Below, in pieces: positions 1 to 6,110 of a DNA stretch of 10,846 nt. The stretch comes from an uncultured Caulobacterales bacterium (GTDB taxonomy: Bacteria > Pseudomonadota > Alphaproteobacteria > Caulobacterales > Caulobacteraceae): positions 1 to 10,846 of the forward strand of contig CAIUZX010000269.1 in NCBI GenBank assembly GCA_903903715.1. The letters run 5' to 3'. Below the pieces are notes generated by a model, which worked only from the letters and a program-made list of their open reading frames with translations, searched no databases and had not been told where the DNA came from. Within the stretch, counting starts at the first letter, position 1, and each line of letters begins with the position of its first letter. Both the position numbers and the translations under genes were made by a program.

Positions 1-2563
1 GATCCGTGGGATCCATGGACTGGACGCCGAGCAGGCCGGACGTCTCGTTCAGCCGGGTCAGGCCGGCGCGCACGACCACGGTCGGCGCGAGCCGCATGTC
101 GACGCCCACATGCTCAGCCGCCGCCTCATAGACGCCGGCGCCGGTTGCGGTCCACGGCGTGCGAACGCCCACCTCGGAATAGTCACGCTGGTCGCGGCGC
201 TGGGTCACGCCCGCGGAGATTGCAAATCTGCGCGAAACGGCGATGCGCCAGTCGAAGAAGCCGCCGCCTGAGGCCAGCCCCAGCAAGGGGTTCAGGCCGC
301 CACGGGAGATGTCGAAGTCCCGGTTGACGCCCAGTCCCGCCTGGCTGGCGAGGGACGCAGCGCCGTCACCGAAGCCGAAGCGCACGGTCTGGCCATTTCC
401 GCTCAGCGCCACTTCCGACCGCACCAGCACGTTGCCTTGACGATAGCCGGGCGACACCCTGGCCGGCGCCAGCTTCACCCGCGCCTCGAGACCGGCGATT
501 TGACCGATCGGCACGCTTGTGGACGCGAAATCGAGCGCGTGACCGTCCATCAGATCCGGGGTCGCGTCGGCGGCGTTCGCAAACGTGGTCGGGGGATGAT
601 CCGCCTTCCACTTCGCCCAATTGATCAGACGACCGGTGATGAAGGACTGGAACAGCTGTTGTCCCGCGTCGGTGCCGACGTTCTGCCCGACGAGCTTGCT
701 CGACAGAGGGATCTGGAAGTCGCGGTAGGTGTTGCCGACCTTCTCGAAGACCGAGAAGTAGAGCCCGTTCGCTTCCCAGCCGGCCTTGTCGGTGGCGGTG
801 ATGGTCGAGACCACATCCGACACGGACATTTTGGTCCCCAGCGGACCGGAGGCGCCCGAAGTCGACGCCGCAGCCACGGACGCGTTGGTCACCGCATAGA
901 ACGAGACTTTTTCCCAGTTCAACGGCTCCTGCGACGCGGCGATATTGAGGATCCCCACGCCGTAGTTCCCCCGGTCGCCCTTGTAGCTGGCCGAACTGAG
1001 GATGATGCTGGTCGTTTCCTTCGGATACTGCGCCAGCCAGGGCCAGCGGGTCTGCAGGAGCGCCACGGCGCCCGTGACGAGGGGCGCGGCGAATGAGGTG
1101 CCCGACTGACGGGTCACGCCGCCGTCATTGCCTGTCGTCAGCAGGTTTTCGCCCGGCGCGACGATGAAGCGATACTTGAGCTTGTCGTATTCGCTGCACT
1201 TGTTGGTCACGGTCAGGCAGGTTTCGCCGGGCCGGTTCGAGAAGTTCGAAACCTGGCCATCCGCGCCGACAGACCCGACGACGATGATCGCCGGCGCGGT
1301 CTTGAGATCCCAGGCGACCTTGCCGCTCTGAGTCACGCCGTCATTGCCTGCGGCGATGACGAACACCGTGGACTTGGACACAGCGGCGACGTCCGCCTGC
1401 TTGAAGACGCCGGCCCAGCCGCCGTCAAAGGTCGATCCGGGCACGCCGAGGGACATGTTGATGACGCTGGCGCCCTGCCCGGCCAGGCTGACGATCCCCT
1501 TGGACACGTTGGTCCAGTCGGTCGAGCCCGAGGAGTCGAAAGGGTTGTAGCCGATCGCGATCGCGCCCGGCGCAACCCCCATCACCTTGCCCGGCGACGG
1601 CGCCTGGACGATCAGATCCGCAACCGCCGTTCCGTGCGCAAACTGCGGCAGGGCGTCGAAACCGCCCCAGTTGATCCCCGACAAGCGCGGATCTGACTTC
1701 GCATAGGGAGCGAAGTCCAGGATGCCGACAACCGTCTTCATCCCCGAGCCCTGGATTCGGGTGATGTTCGGCGTCCAGTTGGCCAGGCGCATCCAGTAGT
1801 CGGTCACCGAGAGGCCCGACCGGGCCATCAGGCTGTCGTACCAGTCGATGAGGAACTGATTGCGCGTAGACGTGTCGACGGCGGCGAGGCTCGCGGCGTC
1901 GGTCGGATCAATATGATACTTGGCCAGCATCTTGGCGGCGAAATTGCTGCCAATCTGCTTGTTTACGGCCACATCCCCCGGGGTTACCTTGGCCCACCGT
2001 GTGACGATGTCGTTCAACAGCCCGTTGAAATCGGTCTGCAATTTGAGCGGGTCAATGGCGGGGGCGGCCGATCCGGCCACGGTCGCCGCGGGTGTGACGC
2101 TCGTACTGAAATTCCGAACGGCCCAGTTGAAGTGCCCCCAGAAGTCGCTGACCGACTTTTCCGTGATGACAGTCTTGGTCACAATGGTCTGGGCTGGCGT
2201 CGTCCTCGAGGCCGCCTTGACCGTGACGCTCGAGGAAATCAGATTTCCGTTCTGAACAAGCCCGCTAGTAACGGCCGAGTTGGAGGAGTCGGAGCTCGGA
2301 AGGTCGAAGGTGACCAGATCCTTCACGTATGGATTGGCGTCTCCGTAGTAGGTCTGCGGATCGCCGATGAAGGGGTGCAGGCTGCCGTAAAACGGATGAA
2401 TGCGGATGAAGTACGGGTCCAGAGATCCGCCATAGGCGATGATCTTGCCGTCCGTCGCCGCCGGTGGCGCAGACGGGACATCGTCAGCAAAGGCGCTTGT
2501 CGCCACCGTCAAGGCTGAAACGGTCGCCAGACTGATCATACGAAGCGAAACACCAGCAGACAT
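1..2563 (-). CDS. S8 (subtilisin-like) serine peptidase, secreted, 3' end missing (runs off left edge)
   Basis: 854 codons are visible on the minus strand with no stop, so the C-terminus lies beyond position 1. ATG at 2563 is preceded by GGGGAA about six bases upstream. Residues 1-26 form a signal peptide ending SAFA before DD. Residues 27-270 look like a long pro-region with an aromatic heptad repeat at 43-79. The S8 catalytic domain follows: Asp283 in GILDF, His310 in FAHGTA, oxyanion Asn407 in IAAGND and nucleophile Ser490 in GTSFAAP. All four key positions are intact, so an active endopeptidase is expected. From about residue 700 onward, alternating polar/hydrophobic stretches (RFGFGDG, WRIAVSRRFAISAGV, VVVRAGLTRL) resemble outer-membrane beta-strands, suggesting an autotransporter-like or surface-anchored protease; this part is inference because the end is missing. 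It diverges from the membrane-protein pair at 2979. Substrate unknown. Confidence 0.9.
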   Translation of the reverse strand, partial: MSAGVSLRMISLATVSALTVATSAFADDVPSAPPAATDGKIIAYGGSLDPYFIRIHPFYGSLHPFIGDPQTYYGDANPYVKDLVTFDLPSSDSSNSAVTSGLVQNGNLISSSVTVKAASRTTPAQTIVTKTVITEKSVSDFWGHFNWAVRNFSTSVTPAATVAGSAAPAIDPLKLQTDFNGLLNDIVTRWAKVTPGDVAVNKQIGSNFAAKMLAKYHIDPTDAASLAAVDTSTRNQFLIDWYDSLMARSGLSVTDYWMRLANWTPNITRIQGSGMKTVVGILDFAPYAKSDPRLSGINWGGFDALPQFAHGTAVADLIVQAPSPGKVMGVAPGAIAIGYNPFDSSGSTDWTNVSKGIVSLAGQGASVINMSLGVPGSTFDGGWAGVFKQADVAAVSKSTVFVIAAGNDGVTQSGKVAWDLKTAPAIIVVGSVGADGQVSNFSNRPGETCLTVTNKCSEYDKLKYRFIVAPGENLLTTGNDGGVTRQSGTSFAAPLVTGAVALLQTRWPWLAQYPKETTSIILSSASYKGDRGNYGVGILNIAASQEPLNWEKVSFYAVTNASVAAASTSGASGPLGTKMSVSDVVSTITATDKAGWEANGLYFSVFEKVGNTYRDFQIPLSSKLVGQNVGTDAGQQLFQSFITGRLINWAKWKADHPPTTFANAADATPDLMDGHALDFASTSVPIGQIAGLEARVKLAPARVSPGYRQGNVLVRSEVALSGNGQTVRFGFGDGAASLASQAGLGVNRDFDISRGGLNPLLGLASGGGFFDWRIAVSRRFAISAGVTQRRDQRDYSEVGVRTPWTATGAGVYEAAAEHVGVDMRLAPTVVVRAGLTRLNETSGLLGVQSMDPTD
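2327..2437 (-). repeat. Five-unit aromatic/proline heptad repeat inside the S8 protease pro-region
   Basis: Residues 43-79 of the protease follow an exact seven-residue period. Aromatics fall at Tyr44, Tyr51, Phe58, Phe65, Tyr72 and Tyr79, each preceded by Pro at 50, 57, 64 and 78 (Ala43 and Thr71 in the other two). Gly lies two residues after the aromatic at 46, 60, 67 and 74. The unit is roughly P-[YF]-x-G-x-x-x. The DNA has diverged between units, so this is a protein-level repeat. Similar Pro-Phe/Trp-x-Gly runs occur, as I recall, near the N-terminus of other alphaproteobacterial S8 proteases. Its role is unknown. Confidence 0.7.
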
Positions 2564-2637
2564 CAGCTGTTCCCCATCTATTGTTGATGTGCACTTCGCA
2601 GAACACGAGATTCCACATCATTCGATCGGCACAATCA

Positions 2638-2663
2638 GGTCAAACCCGTTAATTTCGGTCAAA
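2638..2663. repeat. Direct repeat GGTCAAA x2, 19 bp apart (possible operator)
   Basis: GGTCAAA occurs at 2638-2644 and again at 2657-2663. The 19-bp start-to-start spacing is close to two helical turns and would place both copies on one DNA face. The repeat lies 75-100 bases upstream of the S8 protease start. Read on the minus strand each copy contains TTGACC, which resembles a -35 element, so promoter use is an alternative. Confidence 0.3.
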
Positions 2664-2671
2664 TTTATTTC

Positions 2672-2687
2672 GTAAATTCAGATTAAC
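2672..2687 (+). promoter_or_regulatory. Second candidate CtrA-binding box (GTAA-N7-TTAAC)
   Basis: On the plus strand the sequence is GTAA-N7-TTAAC, also eight of nine fixed positions of TTAA-N7-TTAAC. It lies 23 bases from the other candidate in the opposite orientation. Two near matches within 55 bp of a divergent promoter region are more suggestive than one, but this remains a motif-level call. Confidence 0.3.
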
Positions 2688-2710
2688 GCAAAATATTTCT
2701 GAGTATTATG

Positions 2711-2726
2711 GTTAAAGAGATGTAAA
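2711..2726 (-). promoter_or_regulatory. Candidate CtrA-binding box (TTTA-N7-TTAAC, followed by CAT)
   Basis: On the minus strand the sequence is TTTA-N7-TTAAC, matching eight of nine fixed positions of the Caulobacter CtrA consensus TTAA-N7-TTAAC. It continues into CAT (to 2708), giving the extended half-site TTAACCAT. It sits about 150 bases upstream of the S8 protease start and points toward it. Chance matches are more likely in AT-rich DNA. Confidence 0.4.
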
Positions 2727-2978
2727 TAGTCGTAGAATTAGCAGTACATTGATCGCAGAAGGCGCGATATCCGATATTCAATTTTTCTAATCTTACGTCT
2801 ATTCGGAAGCCCGAATGGCCTCAAACGGACCACCCACGCAAAGATGCTCACCAGATCGGCTGTCGAAACTGCCAGATCATGTAACGACTCAGAAATCAGA
2901 TGCGTGCGCCCGAATGGATCCAACAGGCGAGAAATCGGTTAGACTTTGCAAAAGGCAAGGATCGGAGGTCTCGTGAAC

Positions 2979-3377
2979 ATGCTTGGATACTGCATAGGCG
3001 TCGCAATTATTCAGGGCGTTGCCGCCGAAGCCCTGGCCGCGGCTCTTGGGCTCTGGCGTTATCGCCAACCGGTTCTCGCCGTCGCCAACATCGTCCTCAT
3101 GTTCGGCGTTGTGCAAGGCGGGCTTATCGCGGGCGGATTGTCCGGCGGGATCAACGCCGCCCATGCCTTAGGGGCGGTTACGCCAGTGATGTTCATGGCG
3201 GGCGCCCTGGTGGGGCTCGGCTATGAGGGTCTGAACAGCTTCGCCCTCGACGCCTGGACCTGGTCCGAGCGACCGCTGCTTGGTCTGAAACGCCCCATCG
3301 ACAAGGCCGCCGCCGTCGGCGTGCTATGGGGCCTCGTTCCGGTCACCGCCGCCCTTGCCGCGAGCTTCGCCCGATGA
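2979..3377 (+). CDS. Small four-helix integral membrane protein of unknown function
   Basis: The protein has 132 residues. GGAGG at 2964-2968 lies ten bases before ATG 2979; an in-frame GTG at 2973 (four-base spacing) is the alternative start and would add two residues. A stop at 2940-2942 blocks longer forms. Hydrophobic spans lie at about 4-26, 33-55, 64-82 and 109-130, with a polar loop at 94-108 (WSERPLLGLKRPID). Gly and Ala are abundant in the helices, suggesting tight helix packing. There is no signal peptide with a cleavage site and no catalytic motif I recognise. The stop overlaps the start of the next gene in an ATGA junction, so the two are probably translated together and may form a complex in the inner membrane. 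Family not recognised. Confidence 0.75.
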   Translation: MLGYCIGVAIIQGVAAEALAAALGLWRYRQPVLAVANIVLMFGVVQGGLIAGGLSGGINAAHALGAVTPVMFMAGALVGLGYEGLNSFALDAWTWSERPLLGLKRPIDKAAAVGVLWGLVPVTAALAASFAR

Positions 3378-3841
3378 TCGTCTCGACCCGAAATGCCGCA
3401 GACCGCGCTCACGCTATCGCCCTGTTCGCGACCGGGGCGCTAACGTGCCTCTACTGGGTGCTGTTCTTCCTGACGAACCTGACCCGCCCCGATTTCACAA
3501 GTTGGCCGGAGTCGGCGCGAACGCCCGCGCTTCCCGCCGTCTATGACGGTTTTGAAAGCGCATTCCCTGCCGCTGACGCCTTTACTGGCCTATGTCTCGC
3601 CGTGGCCGGATTGTACCTCTGGGCCGGGGACCGACTGGCGGCGTTGTTCGGGCTAGTCGGAGCGGGAGCCCTGCTGTTCCTGGGGCTGATCGACATCCAA
3701 TTCAACGTCCTGCACGGCTTTTACGCCCCCGAGCGGCTTGCGAACGATACGGGCCTCAGTATCGAGCTCATCATCAATATCGGCTGCTTGACCTTCGGCG
3801 TCTTCACCGCCCTCAGGATGTGGTCGAAGCTCAAAGGCTGA
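3374..3841 (+). CDS. Second small four-helix membrane protein, translationally coupled to the first
   Basis: The protein has 155 residues. ATG at 3374 overlaps the upstream TGA (ATGA), the arrangement expected for translational coupling; an upstream in-frame ATG at 3326 would lie deep inside the preceding gene and is less likely. Predicted membrane spans are about 13-35, 62-84, 87-109 and 129-149. A conserved-looking, aromatic- and Pro-rich loop follows helix 1 (residues 38-60, with SWPESARTPALPAVYDGF), and a polar loop with DIQFNVLHGFY joins helices 3 and 4, so it contains residues that could bind a ligand or metal. No family is recognised. The pairing with the preceding four-helix protein is the main clue: they probably act together at the inner membrane. 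Confidence 0.75.
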   Translation: MIVSTRNAADRAHAIALFATGALTCLYWVLFFLTNLTRPDFTSWPESARTPALPAVYDGFESAFPAADAFTGLCLAVAGLYLWAGDRLAALFGLVGAGALLFLGLIDIQFNVLHGFYAPERLANDTGLSIELIINIGCLTFGVFTALRMWSKLKG

Positions 3842-3855
3842 GGGATCGATTCCGG

Positions 3856-3875
3856 GGCGCAGGGGGCCTTGCGCC
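3856..3875 (+). terminator. Short hairpin after the membrane-protein pair, possible terminator
   Basis: GGCGCA (3856-3861) pairs with TGCGCC (3870-3875) around a GC-rich loop, 15 bases after the stop at 3841. No T-run follows, so if it ends transcription it would be weak or factor-dependent. Confidence 0.3.
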
Positions 3876-3885
3876 TGTGATCACA
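3876..3885. promoter_or_regulatory. Perfect 10-bp palindrome TGTGATCACA
   Basis: TGTGATCACA is its own reverse complement and abuts the preceding hairpin. It carries both half-sites of a CRP-type operator (TGTGA and TCACA) but without the six-base spacer that CRP needs, so it is not a CRP site. It lies about 150 bases upstream of the sulfotransferase gene. Confidence 0.25.
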
Positions 3886-3976
3886 TGAACAGGCTCACCC
3901 CTGCGGCGCCACGGCCACAGCGCCGGACAATGCGTGGCTCGCAAGACCCTTAAGCAGGGACTTACGGGCTGTTCAT

Positions 3977-4005
3977 TTGACAGTTTGACGACGGCGCTGC
4001 TTCAT
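3977..4005 (+). promoter_or_regulatory. Possible promoter of the sulfotransferase-receptor operon
   Basis: A perfect TTGACA (3977-3982) is followed, after 17 bases, by CTTCAT (4000-4005), a poor match to TATAAT. The spacing is ideal and would give a 5' leader of about 20-25 bases before the RBS and ATG at 4035. The weak -10 keeps this tentative. Confidence 0.3.
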
Positions 4006-4034
4006 CCGTTCGTCACACACCGGGCGGAGGGATC

Positions 4035-6110
4035 ATGACAGGGACGGAGACGAGTGCGCACGCGACGCTCGACGTGGCCCTGTCCCACGCCGCGAGTCTG
4101 CTGAGCCTTGACCCCGCTCTGGCTCAGGTTCAGGCGGACGAGATCCTCCGCGCCGCGCCAGGCCACCCGATGGCGCTGATGCTGCTGGGCGCGGCGCTGC
4201 GCCGACAAGGCGACTTCACCGCCGCCCGCGCGGTGCTGGAGCCTCTGGCGAGATCGCAACCCCGCGCGCCACAGGTGCACGTGGAGTTCGGACTTTTGCT
4301 CGCCGCCGCGAGGGAGACCGATTCTGCGATTGCAGCTTTGACGCATGCGATCACACTCAAGCCTGCCCAGCCGGACGTATGGCGCGCTCTCGGAGACCTC
4401 GCCATACTCGCCCAGCGCCCAGCCGAGGCTGACCGCGCATACGCCCAGTCCGTACGCTGGTCGACCGAGGACGCCGAACTGATGGACGCCGCTCTGGCTC
4501 TGTCGGAAGACCGGCTGTCGGTGGCGGAGCGCCTGCTCAAGGCGAGGCTGAAGGACGCGCCGACGGACGTCGCGGCCATCCGCATGCTGGCGGAAGTCGC
4601 CGGACGTCTTGGTCGATACGGCGATGCGGAGACGCTGCTGCGCCGCGCTCTGGAGCTCAGTCCCACCTTCACGGCGGCCCGGCACAACCTCGCCATCGTG
4701 CTCTATCGCCAGGTGCGGCTGGAAGAGGCGCTGGCTGAGGTCGAACAGCTGCTCGCGGATCACCCCGACGACCCCAACTTCCGCAATCTGAAGGCCGGCG
4801 CGCTGGCGCGGCTAGGTGACGTTGAGACCTCCATCACAGTTTACGGCCGGATGTTGGAGGACCATCCGAACCAGCCCAAGGGCTGGCTGTCCTACGGCCA
4901 CGTCCTGAAAACGGCGGGGCGGAGCGAGGACGGGGTCAAGGCGTACCGGCGCGCCATCGCCCTGGAACCCAGCTTCGGCGACGCGTACTGGAGCCTTGCG
5001 AACCTGAAGACCTTTCGTTTCCACGACGACGAGATCGCGGCGATGGAGGCTCAGATCGCCCGCGGGGATCTGGACCTCGAAGATCGATTCCACCTGCATT
5101 TCGCCCTTGGCAAGGCGTTGGAGGATGCGGGCGACTACGCCGCCGCCTTCGCGCACTATTCAGACGGAGCGAGACTGCGCCGCAGCCTGCTGCAGTACGA
5201 CCCCGAGGAAACCACCGACCACGCCCATCGCTCCATCGCACTGTTCACTGAAGCGTTCTTCGAAGCGCGGCGCGGCTTCGGCTGCGACGCGCAGGATCCG
5301 GTGTTCGTCGTCGGCCTGCCGCGCTCCGGATCCACGCTGATCGAGCAGATCCTCGACTGCCACTCGGCCGTTGAGGGCACGGCGGAGCTGGCGGAACTCG
5401 GTTTTATCGCGCGGGGCTTCAGCGGTCGCACGCGGCGGAGCGAAGCCACCCGCTATCCCGATGCGACGGCGGACATGACGGCGGACCGGGCCAAGGCGCT
5501 CGGCGAGCTCTACCTCGAGCGAACCAAGGTCCAGCGGCGCACGGGCAAGCCGTTGTTCATCGACAAGCTGCCCAACAACTTTGCGCACATCGGCCTGCTC
5601 CGGCTGATCCTGCCCAACGCGAAGATCATCGACGCGCGCCGCCATCCCCTCGGAACCTGCTTCTCGGCGTTCAAGCAGCACTTCGCCCGCGGGCAGTCCT
5701 TCTCGTACGATCTCACCGAGACCGGCCGCTATTACGCGGACTATGTCCGGCTGATGGACCACTTCGATCGCGTGGCGCCCGGCGCGGTTCATCGCGTGAT
5801 CTATGAGCGCATGGTGGAAGACCCGGAGACGGAAGTGCGCCGCCTGCTCGACTACTGCCGCCTGCCCTTCGAAGACGGCTGCCTGCGCTTCTACGAGAAC
5901 GACCGGGCCGTCCGCACGGCGAGTTCCGAACAGGTCCGACGGCCGATCTTCAAGGACGGGATCGATCACTGGCGACATTTTGAACCTTGGCTCGACCCGC
6001 TAAAGGCGGCCCTGGGCCCGGTGCTCGACGCTTATCCGGGCGTTCCCGACTTTTCGCAAACCCACGTCGCGAAGGCGGCGCTTTCAGAAAGACCAGAGGG
6101 GTCAGCATGA
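4035..6110 (+). CDS. TPR-repeat sulfotransferase (tetratricopeptide N-terminus, PAPS-dependent sulfotransferase C-terminus)
   Basis: The protein has 691 residues with no signal peptide or membrane span, so it should be cytoplasmic. GGAGG (4026-4030) lies four bases before ATG 4035. Residues about 12-385 are TPR-type helical repeats (for example 196-243 and 284-317, with the spaced small/aromatic residues typical of TPRs), probably binding a protein or peptide substrate. The sulfotransferase domain starts near 423: VFVVGLPRSGSTLIEQIL (423-440) is the 5'-phosphosulfate-binding loop with Arg430, Ser431 and Thr434. Arg536 and Ser544 in RRHPLGTCFS match the spacing of the 3'-phosphate-binding Arg and Ser of known sulfotransferases. 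LFIDKLPNNF lies between them. It should transfer sulfate from PAPS to an unknown acceptor. Its stop overlaps the receptor start (ATGA), so the two genes form one operon. Confidence 0.9.
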   Translation: MTGTETSAHATLDVALSHAASLLSLDPALAQVQADEILRAAPGHPMALMLLGAALRRQGDFTAARAVLEPLARSQPRAPQVHVEFGLLLAAARETDSAIAALTHAITLKPAQPDVWRALGDLAILAQRPAEADRAYAQSVRWSTEDAELMDAALALSEDRLSVAERLLKARLKDAPTDVAAIRMLAEVAGRLGRYGDAETLLRRALELSPTFTAARHNLAIVLYRQVRLEEALAEVEQLLADHPDDPNFRNLKAGALARLGDVETSITVYGRMLEDHPNQPKGWLSYGHVLKTAGRSEDGVKAYRRAIALEPSFGDAYWSLANLKTFRFHDDEIAAMEAQIARGDLDLEDRFHLHFALGKALEDAGDYAAAFAHYSDGARLRRSLLQYDPEETTDHAHRSIALFTEAFFEARRGFGCDAQDPVFVVGLPRSGSTLIEQILDCHSAVEGTAELAELGFIARGFSGRTRRSEATRYPDATADMTADRAKALGELYLERTKVQRRTGKPLFIDKLPNNFAHIGLLRLILPNAKIIDARRHPLGTCFSAFKQHFARGQSFSYDLTETGRYYADYVRLMDHFDRVAPGAVHRVIYERMVEDPETEVRRLLDYCRLPFEDGCLRFYENDRAVRTASSEQVRRPIFKDGIDHWRHFEPWLDPLKAALGPVLDAYPGVPDFSQTHVAKAALSERPEGSA

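Larger units (their letters stand above)
2564..2978. promoter_or_regulatory. AT-rich divergent intergenic region between the S8 protease and the membrane-protein pair
   Basis: This 415-bp gap is clearly richer in A/T than the flanking genes, most strongly at 2640-2800. It separates two divergent genes and should hold both promoters. I see no convincing sigma-70 promoter pair for either gene. It contains two near-consensus CtrA-like boxes and a GGTCAAA direct repeat, listed separately. A 10-bp direct repeat GCCCGAATGG occurs at 2810-2819 and 2908-2917, possibly by chance. No convincing coding sequence or RNA gene is visible here. Confidence 0.6.

Noticed and set aside
437..2518. Plus-strand frames of 219 and 201 codons opposite the S8 protease
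   Set aside because: The minus strand encodes a full catalytic triad across this region; the plus-strand products are Arg/Gly-rich with no family resemblance.
2810..2917. GCCCGAATGG direct repeats as mobile-element ends or attachment sites
   Set aside because: Only 10 bp, same orientation, 98 bp apart, with no integrase, transposase or tRNA nearby; probably chance.
2738..2923. 61-codon minus-strand frame in the AT-rich intergenic region
   Set aside because: No RBS, unusual composition and no resemblance to a known small protein; it spans what should be promoter DNA.
3876..3885. CRP/FNR binding site
   Set aside because: The half-sites TGTGA and TCACA touch directly; CRP-family sites need a central spacer.
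4002..4763. 253-codon minus-strand frame opposite the TPR region
   Set aside because: Shadow of the TPR repeats; no RBS or domain.
5160..5978. 272-codon open frame antisense to the sulfotransferase
   Set aside because: It lies wholly opposite a gene with clear catalytic motifs; its product is low-complexity Arg/Val/Glu-rich with no domain, as expected of an alternative frame in GC-rich DNA.
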